Assembly (NCBI GenBank): GCA_903921605.1
Contig: CAIXQV010000630.1
Coordinates: 1 to 8,857, forward strand
DNA length: 8,857 bases
Source of the DNA: an uncultured Planctomycetaceae bacterium
Lineage (GTDB): Bacteria; Planctomycetota; Planctomycetia; Planctomycetales; Planctomycetaceae
Direction of reading: 5' to 3'
Made by a program: the position numbers and the translations under genes. The first letter of the stretch is position 1, and each line of letters begins with the position of its first letter. This document shows, one piece after another, positions 1 through 4,647 of this stretch. Under the pieces are notes generated by a model. It saw only the letters and a list, made by a program, of their open reading frames with translations. It had not been told where the DNA came from and did no database searches.

Positions 1-35
1 ACTTGTGACGCATCAAACCCACCTAAATCAGCCAT
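1..35 (-). CDS. Partial CDS, probable DUF669 phage protein (N-terminus only)
   Basis: Only the first 12 residues are inside the window (MADLGGFDASQV), and the gene runs off the left edge. The ATG at 35-33 lies one base after the TGA of the ATPase gene, with AAGG as a plausible ribosome binding site inside that gene's last codons. A start of the type M-A-x-L-G-G-F-D-A-x-x-V is typical, as I remember it, of phage DUF669 proteins. These are often encoded directly after a Sak4-like or AAA ATPase in recombination/replication modules, as here. The function of DUF669 proteins is not firmly established; a role with single-stranded DNA or recombination is inferred from context. The call rests on 12 residues plus position, so it remains tentative. 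Confidence 0.55.
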   Translation of the reverse strand, partial: MADLGGFDASQ

Positions 36-36
36 C

Positions 37-795
37 TCAATTACCTTTCAACAACTCAGAGGGAACAAAAAACTCCGCATACTTCTCAAAACTAAACTCC
101 GTGATTTCTTCCGGCATCTGCAGACGATTCTTCGCCCGGATGCCTGCTGTTGGTTGTGTGCGAATGACTCGCTCAGTTCCGCCAGCCGCGATGTTTCGAG
201 TGCGATTAAATCCGGTGTCTTCTTTGACTGCATAGGTCCGGAACGATCCAAAGAAAACTTCTTGGCACCAGTCGCACAACAGATCTCTGGCGAACTCACA
301 AACGGAAGGCTCCCAGCGTTCATACGATGGCGCATCCGGCGGAGTAATTTTCACAGCTTCACTGTGAGCCAGCAGAATGATCCCAATGCCGCGTTCTGTA
401 TGCAGCCAGTCAAGTTGAAACTTGACCCTATCCCACATTGACTCGATGAACTTGTTGCCCTTGCCGTATGAAAACTTATCGTCAGCCATTGACTCGACGT
501 TCTTCTCTTTGCAGATCTGCTTCTCAATGATCCGCTGCATGGCGTCAATCGTGTCGATGGCAATCCACCGATACGGAAGGTCTTTCGTGCTATCGCAATA
601 AGCCCAAAATTCTTGCCACTCATCCCACGTTTTAATTGGAGGCGACTTATCCATGTCAACATCTTTGTCGTCTTCGAGGTTTGCCAGTAAGCACCCCCCA
701 AACGCTTGACTCGCAAACGTCGTCTTTCCGATAAAGTTCGTCCCATGAAACAAGACGCGACGAGGTCCGCCTTGTTTACCTTTCAAGATCTTCAT
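37..795 (-). CDS. Sak4-like phage recombination ATPase (RecA-fold nucleotide-binding protein)
   Basis: The product is 252 residues. A P-loop, GTNFIGKT, sits at residues 18-25. A Walker B-like strand, WIAIDTID, follows with Asp81. A YGKG motif lies at 110-113 and a strand ending LLAH at 141-144. This order matches the phage ATP-binding proteins of the AAA_24/Sak4 type, which are RecA-core ATPases acting in single-strand annealing recombination. The C-terminal part (about 180-252) is basic and ends in an EEITEFSFEKYAEFF segment. The ATG at 795 is preferred over the GTG at 798 because GGAG lies six bases before it. The gene overlaps the RusA-like gene upstream by 20 bp and is followed one base later by a DUF669-type start, a classic recombination cluster. 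Annealing activity itself is inferred from the family. Confidence 0.82.
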   Translation of the reverse strand: MKILKGKQGGPRRVLFHGTNFIGKTTFASQAFGGCLLANLEDDKDVDMDKSPPIKTWDEWQEFWAYCDSTKDLPYRWIAIDTIDAMQRIIEKQICKEKNVESMADDKFSYGKGNKFIESMWDRVKFQLDWLHTERGIGIILLAHSEAVKITPPDAPSYERWEPSVCEFARDLLCDWCQEVFFGSFRTYAVKEDTGFNRTRNIAAGGTERVIRTQPTAGIRAKNRLQMPEEITEFSFEKYAEFFVPSELLKGN

Positions 796-1168
796 CACTC
801 ACTCCAGAAAAATCAAAAACCTCTACCAACACACACGACTCATTATATTTTTGTTGATCAAACACCGTCCGCCTGATCCACTTCGGTGAGTCATCATGAA
901 ACCATCCGACAGCCACCAAAGCGTCTTCGATTTCTTTCCAGTTGCCGCGACCGATCGATGATGAATCCCATAGCCTTTCACGCCCTGAGAACAGTCGCGT
1001 CACATGGACCACAACCGGCACTTCAAACGGTTTTCGCTGCTTGTGAAACGCACGCAGATATTGCTCGGCAGACTTTCGGAAATTGGCAGAGCCCCAGAAT
1101 GATTTGCCGCGTCCGTCATTGCCGTTCGTCAGTTTCAATTCAAGCATCTCGCACAGGAGCCGCTTCAT
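776..1168 (-). CDS. RusA-like Holliday junction resolvase, possibly catalytically altered
   Basis: The product is 130 residues, close to the usual RusA size of about 120. RusA enzymes cut Holliday junctions as dimers using clustered aspartates. The C-terminal half fits the phage RusA pattern: a basic strand, then WDSSS (68 onwards), K78, an E-D-A-L helix (81-84), G88, and FHDDSPKW (90-97), which matches the G-x-x-x-D-D-S/P segment carrying a catalytic Asp. The usual D-x-D-N motif is degraded: Asp68 is present, but the second Asp and the Asn are Ser70 and Ser71. The start at 1168 makes an ATGA overlap with the upstream stop and has a G-rich site (GGGGGCAGGG) just before it. A longer reading from 1219 would run back into the upstream gene. 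Position next to a Sak4-like ATPase supports a recombination role. Confidence 0.68.
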   Translation of the reverse strand: MKRLLCEMLELKLTNGNDGRGKSFWGSANFRKSAEQYLRAFHKQRKPFEVPVVVHVTRLFSGRERLWDSSSIGRGNWKEIEDALVAVGWFHDDSPKWIRRTVFDQQKYNESCVLVEVFDFSGVSDEDLER

Positions 1169-1413
1169 CCCTGCCCCCTTAGTACTCCATACCCGAACGG
1201 AAGTAAGAGGGTGGAACACTCTCGGATCTGTGCTGGACGATACATGCCTTTGTTCTGAGGATGCTCAGGTCTCTCCAAGCGGATTATTTCAGCCATACCC
1301 ATTGTTGTTTCAGTTCCCCAAATCTCCTCCAGTGATGGATCTGGAGTTACCGGCTCTCGTTCTACAGGGGGGTGCATGCGACACGACCTTCTCCCTTGTT
1401 TCTTGCCTGACAT
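1165..1413 (-). CDS. Hypothetical protein, 82 residues, coupled to csrA
   Basis: I do not recognise this protein. It begins basic (MSGKKQGRRSCR), has a proline-rich acidic stretch (PPVEREPVTPDPSLEE, about 15-30), and ends in a short hydrophobic, Gly-rich tail (LLLPFGYGVLRGQG). No membrane segment or zinc motif is visible. The ATG at 1413 overlaps the csrA stop as TGATG and has a strong GGAGGG seven bases upstream, which decides against the longer reading from 1446. Its own stop overlaps the next start as ATGA. The tight coupling on both sides is the best evidence that it is translated. It probably belongs to the same early regulatory/recombination operon; no function can be assigned. Confidence 0.6.
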   Translation of the reverse strand: MSGKKQGRRSCRMHPPVEREPVTPDPSLEEIWGTETTMGMAEIIRLERPEHPQNKGMYRPAQIRECSTLLLPFGYGVLRGQG

Positions 1414-1694
1414 CAGACATCCCTCCGGACTGGAGTTTTCTGCCACAACCTGACAGCATCCGGGGCAATGTGGGAAACCGGAGCAGGAGGCTTAATTGGA
1501 TATGCCTCGGGATTGAAGCCAGTTTCCTGAATGGCGTCATGGATCTCTTTGCGGTCAATTCGCACGTCTGGAGATGCTTTAACTCCAATCCCTATATTGG
1601 CAGGGCCGTGAATGTAAACCAGTTTCACGACGATCGTTTCTTGACCGACAGTGATGATAATCTCTTCGCCAACTCGTCTCTTTAAAACTAGCAT
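1413..1694 (-). CDS. csrA: CsrA-family RNA-binding translational regulator with C-terminal extension
   Basis: CsrA proteins are small swapped dimers that bind GGA motifs in mRNA leaders, usually at the Shine-Dalgarno site, and change translation. Residues 1-56 align well with bacterial CsrA: MLVLKRRVGEE at the start (L4, R6, R7, V8, G9, E10), IGIGVKA at 34-40, and VRIDRKEI at 44-51, where R48 corresponds to the RNA-contacting Arg44 of the E. coli protein. The residue matching E. coli Arg31 is Gly35, and about four residues are inserted in the first loop. Residues 57-93 form an extra Pro-rich, basic tail, making 93 residues against about 61. The start has AAAGGA six bases upstream. The gene lies in a phage early operon after a structured 178-base interval, and its only upstream GGA in that interval is the ribosome binding site itself, so self-control is plausible but unproven. 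Confidence 0.9.
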   Translation of the reverse strand: MLVLKRRVGEEIIITVGQETIVVKLVYIHGPANIGIGVKASPDVRIDRKEIHDAIQETGFNPEAYPIKPPAPVSHIAPDAVRLWQKTPVRRDV

Positions 1695-1703
1695 GTGACA
1701 TCC

Positions 1704-1717
1704 TTTTCGATTGAAAA
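1704..1717 (-). promoter_or_regulatory. Small hairpin abutting the csrA ribosome binding site
   Basis: On the minus strand TTTTC-AATC-GAAAA forms a five-pair stem with a four-base loop, immediately followed by the GGA of the csrA ribosome binding site. It is AT-rich and weak alone, but its position could modulate ribosome or CsrA access. A role is inference. Confidence 0.3.
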
Positions 1718-1724
1718 CAAAACA

Positions 1725-1781
1725 CCCTGTGAGCAGCCTCGACGAAACACGAGCGCCACCGCTGGCAGACTACTCACAGGG
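1725..1781 (-). other. Long stem-loop with U-rich tail in the csrA leader (attenuator or terminator candidate)
   Basis: The arms CCCTGTGAG and CTCACAGGG are perfect complements. On the minus-strand RNA the stem extends to 15 consecutive pairs (1781-1767 with 1739-1725), including two G-U pairs. The 27-base apex can fold a further GCCA/UGGC mini-stem. The stem is directly followed by UGUUUUGUUUU, as in an intrinsic terminator, and then by the csrA ribosome binding site. It could end transcription from the upstream promoter, act as an attenuator for csrA and the recombination genes, or be a processed RNA. The apex is larger than in simple terminators. The structure is seen in the sequence; the function is inferred. 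Confidence 0.6.
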
Positions 1782-1789
1782 ATTAAGAT

Positions 1790-1863
1790 TCAGAGACTGC
1801 CCCGCCTTCAATGGCTCGCGGGGGCCAACCGTTGAAAATCGTTTTCAATGAGGCAGTCTCTGA
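1790..1863 (-). other. Second long stem-loop in the csrA leader
   Basis: TCAGAGACTGCC at 1790-1801 and GGCAGTCTCTGA at 1852-1863 are perfect 12-base complements enclosing 50 bases. Within them TTGAAAA-TCG-TTTTCAA (1832-1848) forms a perfect seven-pair hairpin, and CCCCGC can pair with GCGGGG, giving a multi-branched fold or alternative states. It begins ten bases after the stop of the membrane peptide gene and precedes the first leader stem-loop. No U-run follows, so it is not a simple terminator. A structured leader RNA, an RNase site or a DNA-level element are all possible. Confidence 0.55.
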
Positions 1864-1872
1864 GGGAGATTC

Positions 1873-2013
1873 TTAGTAAGTTCTCGGGTACTTTTTCTTC
1901 AACCACTTCTCGACACGTCGCCGCTCAGTTCGTTCTTCTGCTAACTCACATGAGCCTGCAGCAAAAATCCCGAGCAATACAATTACCAATGTCGCCAGTA
2001 AGCTATTGAGCAT
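1873..2013 (-). CDS. Small single-pass membrane or lipoprotein-like peptide, 46 residues
   Basis: The N-terminus LNSLLATLVIVLLGIFAAG (residues 2-20) is a hydrophobic membrane segment or signal peptide, followed by a Cys (residue 22, context AGSC) that weakly resembles a lipobox. The remainder is highly charged (EERTERRRVEKWLKKKY). The ATG at 2013 has GGAG eight bases upstream and overlaps the previous gene by 11 bp, so I prefer it to the longer reading from 2088. I do not recognise the family. Small membrane peptides in early phage operons can act in superinfection exclusion, lysis control or host membrane interference, but nothing here selects among these. It is the last gene before the structured csrA leader. 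Confidence 0.55.
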   Translation of the reverse strand: MLNSLLATLVIVLLGIFAAGSCELAEERTERRRVEKWLKKKYPRTY

Positions 2014-2269
2014 TTGCCATTCTCCGTTGTTTGCATTGTTCTTGATAAGCAGCCCTTGCTCTCGCTGCTCCTTGATGTGCCATCGCAATTCTTAGGCAAC
2101 CACATGATTTTGTCGCGCCGCTTTCGATCCGCACCCTCAGCACTTTTGCTGTTTGACCACACTTGCACTGGCAGAGCCACGTTTCACGACGCCAACCATT
2201 CTTGTCCTTTTCTCCAAGGACTTTCCATAACACTTTCAGCAGAGATCCTTTAGCCGGTTTCGGTTTCAC
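2003..2269 (-). CDS. Small zinc-ribbon protein related to the N-terminal module of HNH homing endonucleases
   Basis: The product is 88 residues. It carries W-L-C-x-C-x-C-G at 31-38 and S-C-G-C at 55-58, a four-Cys (or five-Cys) zinc-binding arrangement, followed by a basic Ala/Arg-rich tail. The same arrangement, with the same 18 residues between the Cys pairs, occurs in the N-terminus of the HNH protein at 5870-6538. No HNH nuclease part is present here. It may be a stand-alone DNA-binding protein or the remnant of a homing endonuclease. The start is GTG at 2269, in a GTGA overlap with the stop of the ribbon-helix-helix gene, with AAGGGA about eight bases upstream. Its C-terminus overlaps the next gene by 11 bp. 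Confidence 0.68.
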   Translation of the reverse strand: MKPKPAKGSLLKVLWKVLGEKDKNGWRRETWLCQCKCGQTAKVLRVRIESGATKSCGCLRIAMAHQGAARARAAYQEQCKQRRMANAQ

Positions 2270-2418
2270 TTCCGTCGTCCCTTAAAATACTTTGCTGCAA
2301 TTCTCCACAATACACTCTGCCGAGTTTCACCAGTCTTTGCTGATTCATCCGCCAGCGGCTTCTGCAGTTCTGGAGGAACACGCAATAAAAGCTGAGGGTT
2401 CCCTTTCACTTTTTTCAT
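2266..2418 (-). CDS. Ribbon-helix-helix (Arc/CopG-type) DNA-binding protein, 50 residues
   Basis: The sequence begins MKKVKGNPQLLLRVPPEL and continues with two amphipathic helices (about 17-29 and 31-44), ending in a basic tail (KGRRK). The strand QLLLRVPPEL followed by a helix, a Gly turn (KTGETRQS) and a second helix is the standard ribbon-helix-helix layout. These proteins bind DNA as dimers and usually repress their own promoter. The ATG at 2418 follows GGAG closely (three-base gap, shorter than usual). The stop overlaps the next start as GTGA. It is the first gene after a strong promoter flanked by paired palindromes, which supports an autoregulator of this operon. An antitoxin role is an alternative, but the following gene does not look like a known toxin. 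Confidence 0.75.
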   Translation of the reverse strand: MKKVKGNPQLLLRVPPELQKPLADESAKTGETRQSVLWRIAAKYFKGRRK

Positions 2419-2463
2419 TGTCTCCGGTTCCTGTTGTTTTGTGTTGCGTGTCTTGTGGGGGGC

Positions 2464-2491
2464 ATGATATCACTATCGGAATGTGCGTCAA
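2464..2491 (-). promoter_or_regulatory. Sigma70-type promoter of the RHH-csrA-recombination operon
   Basis: On the minus strand TTGACG (2491-2486) and TATCAT (2469-2464) are separated by 16 bases. Each matches five of six positions of the bacterial -35 and -10 consensus. The expected transcript start is about 35-40 bases before the ATG at 2418. The -10 box lies inside one of the two palindromic arms, so a protein bound there would block RNA polymerase. Confidence 0.65.
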
Positions 2492-2507
2492 TGCTTGGTG
2501 ATATCAT
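2464..2507. repeat. Paired palindromic operator, inverted repeat ATGATATCAC / GTGATATCAT
   Basis: Ten-base perfect inverted arms lie at 2464-2473 and 2498-2507. Each contains the self-complementary octamer TGATATCA, and the octamer centres are 34 bp apart. One arm overlaps the -10 box and the other lies just upstream of the -35 box, so the promoter is framed on both sides. The likely ligand is the ribbon-helix-helix protein encoded at 2266-2418, since such repressors bind short palindromes as dimers. The repeat is directly seen; the ligand is inferred. Confidence 0.7.
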
Positions 2508-2533
2508 TTTTAAAAGATTTTTCGGAAGTCATG

Positions 2534-2584
2534 AAACGAAGCGACCTCGGGCCGATCGGCCCGAGGTCTCCCAGTGCTTCGTTT
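2534..2584. terminator. Large palindromic hairpin between operons, probable (bidirectional) terminator
   Basis: Positions 2543-2568 are a perfect 26-bp GC-rich palindrome (centre GATC), embedded in outer arms AAACGAAGC (2534-2542) and GCTTCGTTT (2576-2584) with a seven-base bulge on one side. It lies 45-95 bases after the stop of the glycosyltransferase gene and before the promoter of the next operon. The T-run on either side is only three bases, so classical termination would be weak. A smaller hairpin, ACCCC/GGGGT at 2590-2608, lies between it and the gene. A protein-binding palindrome is an alternative. Confidence 0.5.
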
Positions 2585-2628
2585 GTGCAACCCCTATTTA
2601 TCCGGGGTCGCTCGCCGTAACATGACAT

Positions 2629-3309
2629 TCATTGTTTGCAAAACCTCGACACCAGCTTATCGCCATCCGGCCGCCACGAATTCGAACTGTTAGCCGTCGC
2701 GAAGTAGTTCGCGTTTTCTTCGTCCAGATTCGTTGGGTCCAGATACCAGGGCATGTGCCGGGCCGTGTAATCGCCTGCTGTTCTGACCGCACGAACCCCA
2801 GCAACCTTCGTCGCAATCCTGACTGGCGTGTGACTTCGGTACATGGCCAGAGTCGTGTCGATCGGTGCCCAGTATCGAAAGCCGTCCACGGGTTTATGCC
2901 AGAAGGTTGACTCCCAGCCTTTAACGACGGTTTGCCACGGAGGAAGATCGTCGATGCGGAGTGCAACGCCTGACTTCACTGGCGGATTGCTCCACGACGT
3001 AAGCGGAGTGCAAAGTACGTCCATCAGATCCGCTGGCACGCCTTCCAAGTCCAGATCGCAATCAGTCACGCAGTAGAAGCCAGCGTTTGGCCTTGCTGTC
3101 GCTCCGCACTTCCACGGGGCATGATGGCCCATATTCTCTGACAGCCGAATGACTTCAAAAGGGCAGTGCTGATACCAGTCCAGCAGTGGCTCCCATGTGC
3201 TAGCGTTGTCGACGATCACCGGGACAGCGTTGTCGAGTGCTGCAATCTGCGTAGCGAGATTGCGCGTAGTTGTTAATCGGTTGAATGTGTTGAGGTAGAC
3301 TGGCGTCAT
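2629..3309 (-). CDS. GT-A fold glycosyltransferase, family 2-like
   Basis: The product is 226 residues. The N-terminus has the nucleotide-sugar binding pattern of GT-A enzymes: VYLNTFNRL (4-12), VIVDNAST (31-38), then VIRLSENMGHHAPW (53-66), where family 2 enzymes typically have an N-x-G segment, and YCVTDCDLDLE at 79-89 with acidic DCD/DLD triplets that may serve as the metal-binding DxD. The later part carries PPWQTVVKGWESTFWHKPV and a His/Trp-rich C-terminus (YTARHMPWYL). It would transfer a sugar from a nucleotide donor; the acceptor is unknown. The ATG at 3309 overlaps the upstream stop as ATGA. The upstream neighbour also looks like a glycosyltransferase, so the pair may modify a virion protein or a host surface glycan. 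It is the last gene of its unit. Confidence 0.75.
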   Translation of the reverse strand: MTPVYLNTFNRLTTTRNLATQIAALDNAVPVIVDNASTWEPLLDWYQHCPFEVIRLSENMGHHAPWKCGATARPNAGFYCVTDCDLDLEGVPADLMDVLCTPLTSWSNPPVKSGVALRIDDLPPWQTVVKGWESTFWHKPVDGFRYWAPIDTTLAMYRSHTPVRIATKVAGVRAVRTAGDYTARHMPWYLDPTNLDEENANYFATANSSNSWRPDGDKLVSRFCKQ

Positions 3310-4499
3310 TCAATCCCCCTCGCTGCTTTCCAAGCGGCCCATTCTGGCTCAACATGCTCTGCGAAGTAGTCGTAATTGAGTACGGAAGACGGGACAAGAT
3401 CGCGGAAGATGCAGGCTGATTCGGCAAATGAAAACAGGTGAGCAGGCACGTACTCTACAATCCATCTGTTCGCCTCTTTCCATTGCCACTCACGCTCAAA
3501 GACTTCTTTCGCCCGCATCCAGTAAAACGATCCGGCGAAAAAGTAATCGCCTGGCTTCTTCCGTACCAGTGGCGTTTGTGATCGCATCACACCGCACGTC
3601 AGGTGACTGGCCAAAGCGTCGTCGACAGATGGCAGGTCCATGTTGCCGTCCCATAGGATCTCTGCCCACTTCTGCTCCACTGAATCGCGTTGATGCGTAA
3701 CGCCTTTCGTGTGTGCCCTGAAGATCACGGCGTTCGGATCATCCGTTTGCAGCAATGTCAGCATTTCGACGTGAGTCAATGTCTCGGCCAGTTTGTTGTT
3801 GTCGGCCCGCAGCCAGTGGTCTACGCGGATTCCGTCGAACAATGCCTGCACTTGATCCATCGTCGCCGTCTTAGCATCCACGCCCACACCGATGACGATC
3901 TTGCCGTTGAACTTGTCTTGATGCCTTCTGATTTGATCGATATGCCACTGCCAGTTCCATTCCTTACCTCTCAGCGGGTACAAATGAAACATCAGGCTTC
4001 GAGTCGGATTCACAAGTGGCCTGTATTCGTCTCGATGTGCTGACCACTTGCCGAGCGGACACGATGACGAGCGTGGCTTGACCTTCAGCGACAGATTGCA
4101 CCCGCAGCCGCCTTTTGTATCGTCGCACCATCCTGCGTTGTTCAGCGGGCAACTGGCACAGATTGCAGATCGCTTCGACTGCTGTTCCTCTGTGGCGACG
4201 CGCATTCCGTCAGCGAGGAAATCGACCGCCGCCGTTTTCAGATTCTTGACTCTGTCAACAGCCCTTGCAAGTGCTGATTTCTGCTTGCAGGTCGTGCATG
4301 GTTTGCGGCACGATGTCTTGACTGCCCGGCCTGCCTTTCGGTTGGGTGACTGCGAAACAATCTCCGGCGGCTTCCCATCGCTCGCCAAGAACGCATCGAT
4401 TCGAGCTTTATCCGTTCGGCAAATGCTTTGAAGCGTCGGCTTCACCGCGACATTCCGCACGCTGCAAAATCCAGACAGCTCGCACTGGCATTCACTCAC
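3306..4499 (-). CDS. Cys-rich zinc-type N-terminus joined to a glycosyltransferase-like domain
   Basis: The product is 397 residues from the GTG at 4499, which has GGGAG seven bases upstream and overlaps the preceding stop by eight bases; a TTG at 4526 gives a longer, less likely form. The N-terminal third is Cys-rich: C4, C6, C12 and C27, then CRKPCTTC (64-71), then C114 and C117 with C125, C132, C134 and C147 in the pattern CPLNNAGWC / GGCGC / CPLGKW, which looks metal-binding. The C-terminal part has FRAHTKGV (260-267), a W-rich middle and FFAGSFYWMRA (320-330). The HTKG plus G-S/N-F-x-W pair recalls polysaccharide-synthesis glycosyltransferase-like proteins (RgpF/rhamnan type). I have moderate confidence in the general class only. 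It is coupled to the GT-A gene downstream. Confidence 0.55.
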   Translation of the reverse strand: MSECQCELSGFCSVRNVAVKPTLQSICRTDKARIDAFLASDGKPPEIVSQSPNRKAGRAVKTSCRKPCTTCKQKSALARAVDRVKNLKTAAVDFLADGMRVATEEQQSKRSAICASCPLNNAGWCDDTKGGCGCNLSLKVKPRSSSCPLGKWSAHRDEYRPLVNPTRSLMFHLYPLRGKEWNWQWHIDQIRRHQDKFNGKIVIGVGVDAKTATMDQVQALFDGIRVDHWLRADNNKLAETLTHVEMLTLLQTDDPNAVIFRAHTKGVTHQRDSVEQKWAEILWDGNMDLPSVDDALASHLTCGVMRSQTPLVRKKPGDYFFAGSFYWMRAKEVFEREWQWKEANRWIVEYVPAHLFSFAESACIFRDLVPSSVLNYDYFAEHVEPEWAAWKAARGIE

Positions 4500-4647
4500 G
4501 AGGGAACTCCCGCTCAACGTTTGCAATCATCGTCTGTTCCCAATGATCGACGCTGGCTTCCCCGATCTCCTTGGCAATGGCCCGGAAACCATGCACCCCA
4601 AACTGAGCAGCAACAGGAATCAACAGAACCAAAAGCAATCGTTTCAT
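4492..4647 (-). CDS. Small signal-peptide or membrane protein, 51 residues
   Basis: The start MKRLLLVLLIPVAAQFGVHG has a positively charged tip and a hydrophobic core (about 4-15), as in a signal peptide or membrane anchor. The rest is charged and probably helical (FRAIAKEIGEASVDHWEQTMIANVEREF). There is no lipobox Cys. The ATG at 4647 overlaps the upstream stop as TGATG with GGGAA six bases upstream, which rules against the longer reading from 4788. Its own stop overlaps the next start by eight bases. I do not recognise the family. Its position at the end of the virion-type genes would fit a small envelope or lysis-related peptide, but there is no direct evidence. Confidence 0.55.
   Translation of the reverse strand: MKRLLLVLLIPVAAQFGVHGFRAIAKEIGEASVDHWEQTMIANVEREFPRE

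Noticed and set aside
1414..1446. Longer start of the 82-residue protein at 1446
   Set aside because: The ATG at 1413 has GGAGGG at ideal spacing and the TGATG junction with csrA.
1725..1863. CRISPR or transposon-end interpretation of the inverted repeats
   Set aside because: There are two unrelated inverted repeats rather than direct repeats with spacers, no target-site duplication is visible, and no transposase or cas gene is present.
2014..2180. Additional minus-strand frames (65 residues at 1983-2180, and the 71-residue reading from 2088)
   Set aside because: They overlap the zinc-ribbon gene in other frames. The motif-bearing 88-residue frame and the coupled start at 2013 explain this stretch better.
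2266..2418. Toxin-antitoxin pair formed by the RHH gene and the following zinc-ribbon gene
   Set aside because: The coupled layout fits, but the second protein shows a zinc-ribbon module like the one in the HNH endonuclease and no known toxin motif. Kept only as an alternative.
2415..2507. A 30-residue minus-strand frame starting in the operator and ending in an overlap with the RHH start
   Set aside because: Its start lies upstream of the predicted transcript start and within the palindrome, there is no ribosome binding site, and the product has low-complexity composition. An internal ATG at 2465 has no ribosome binding site either.
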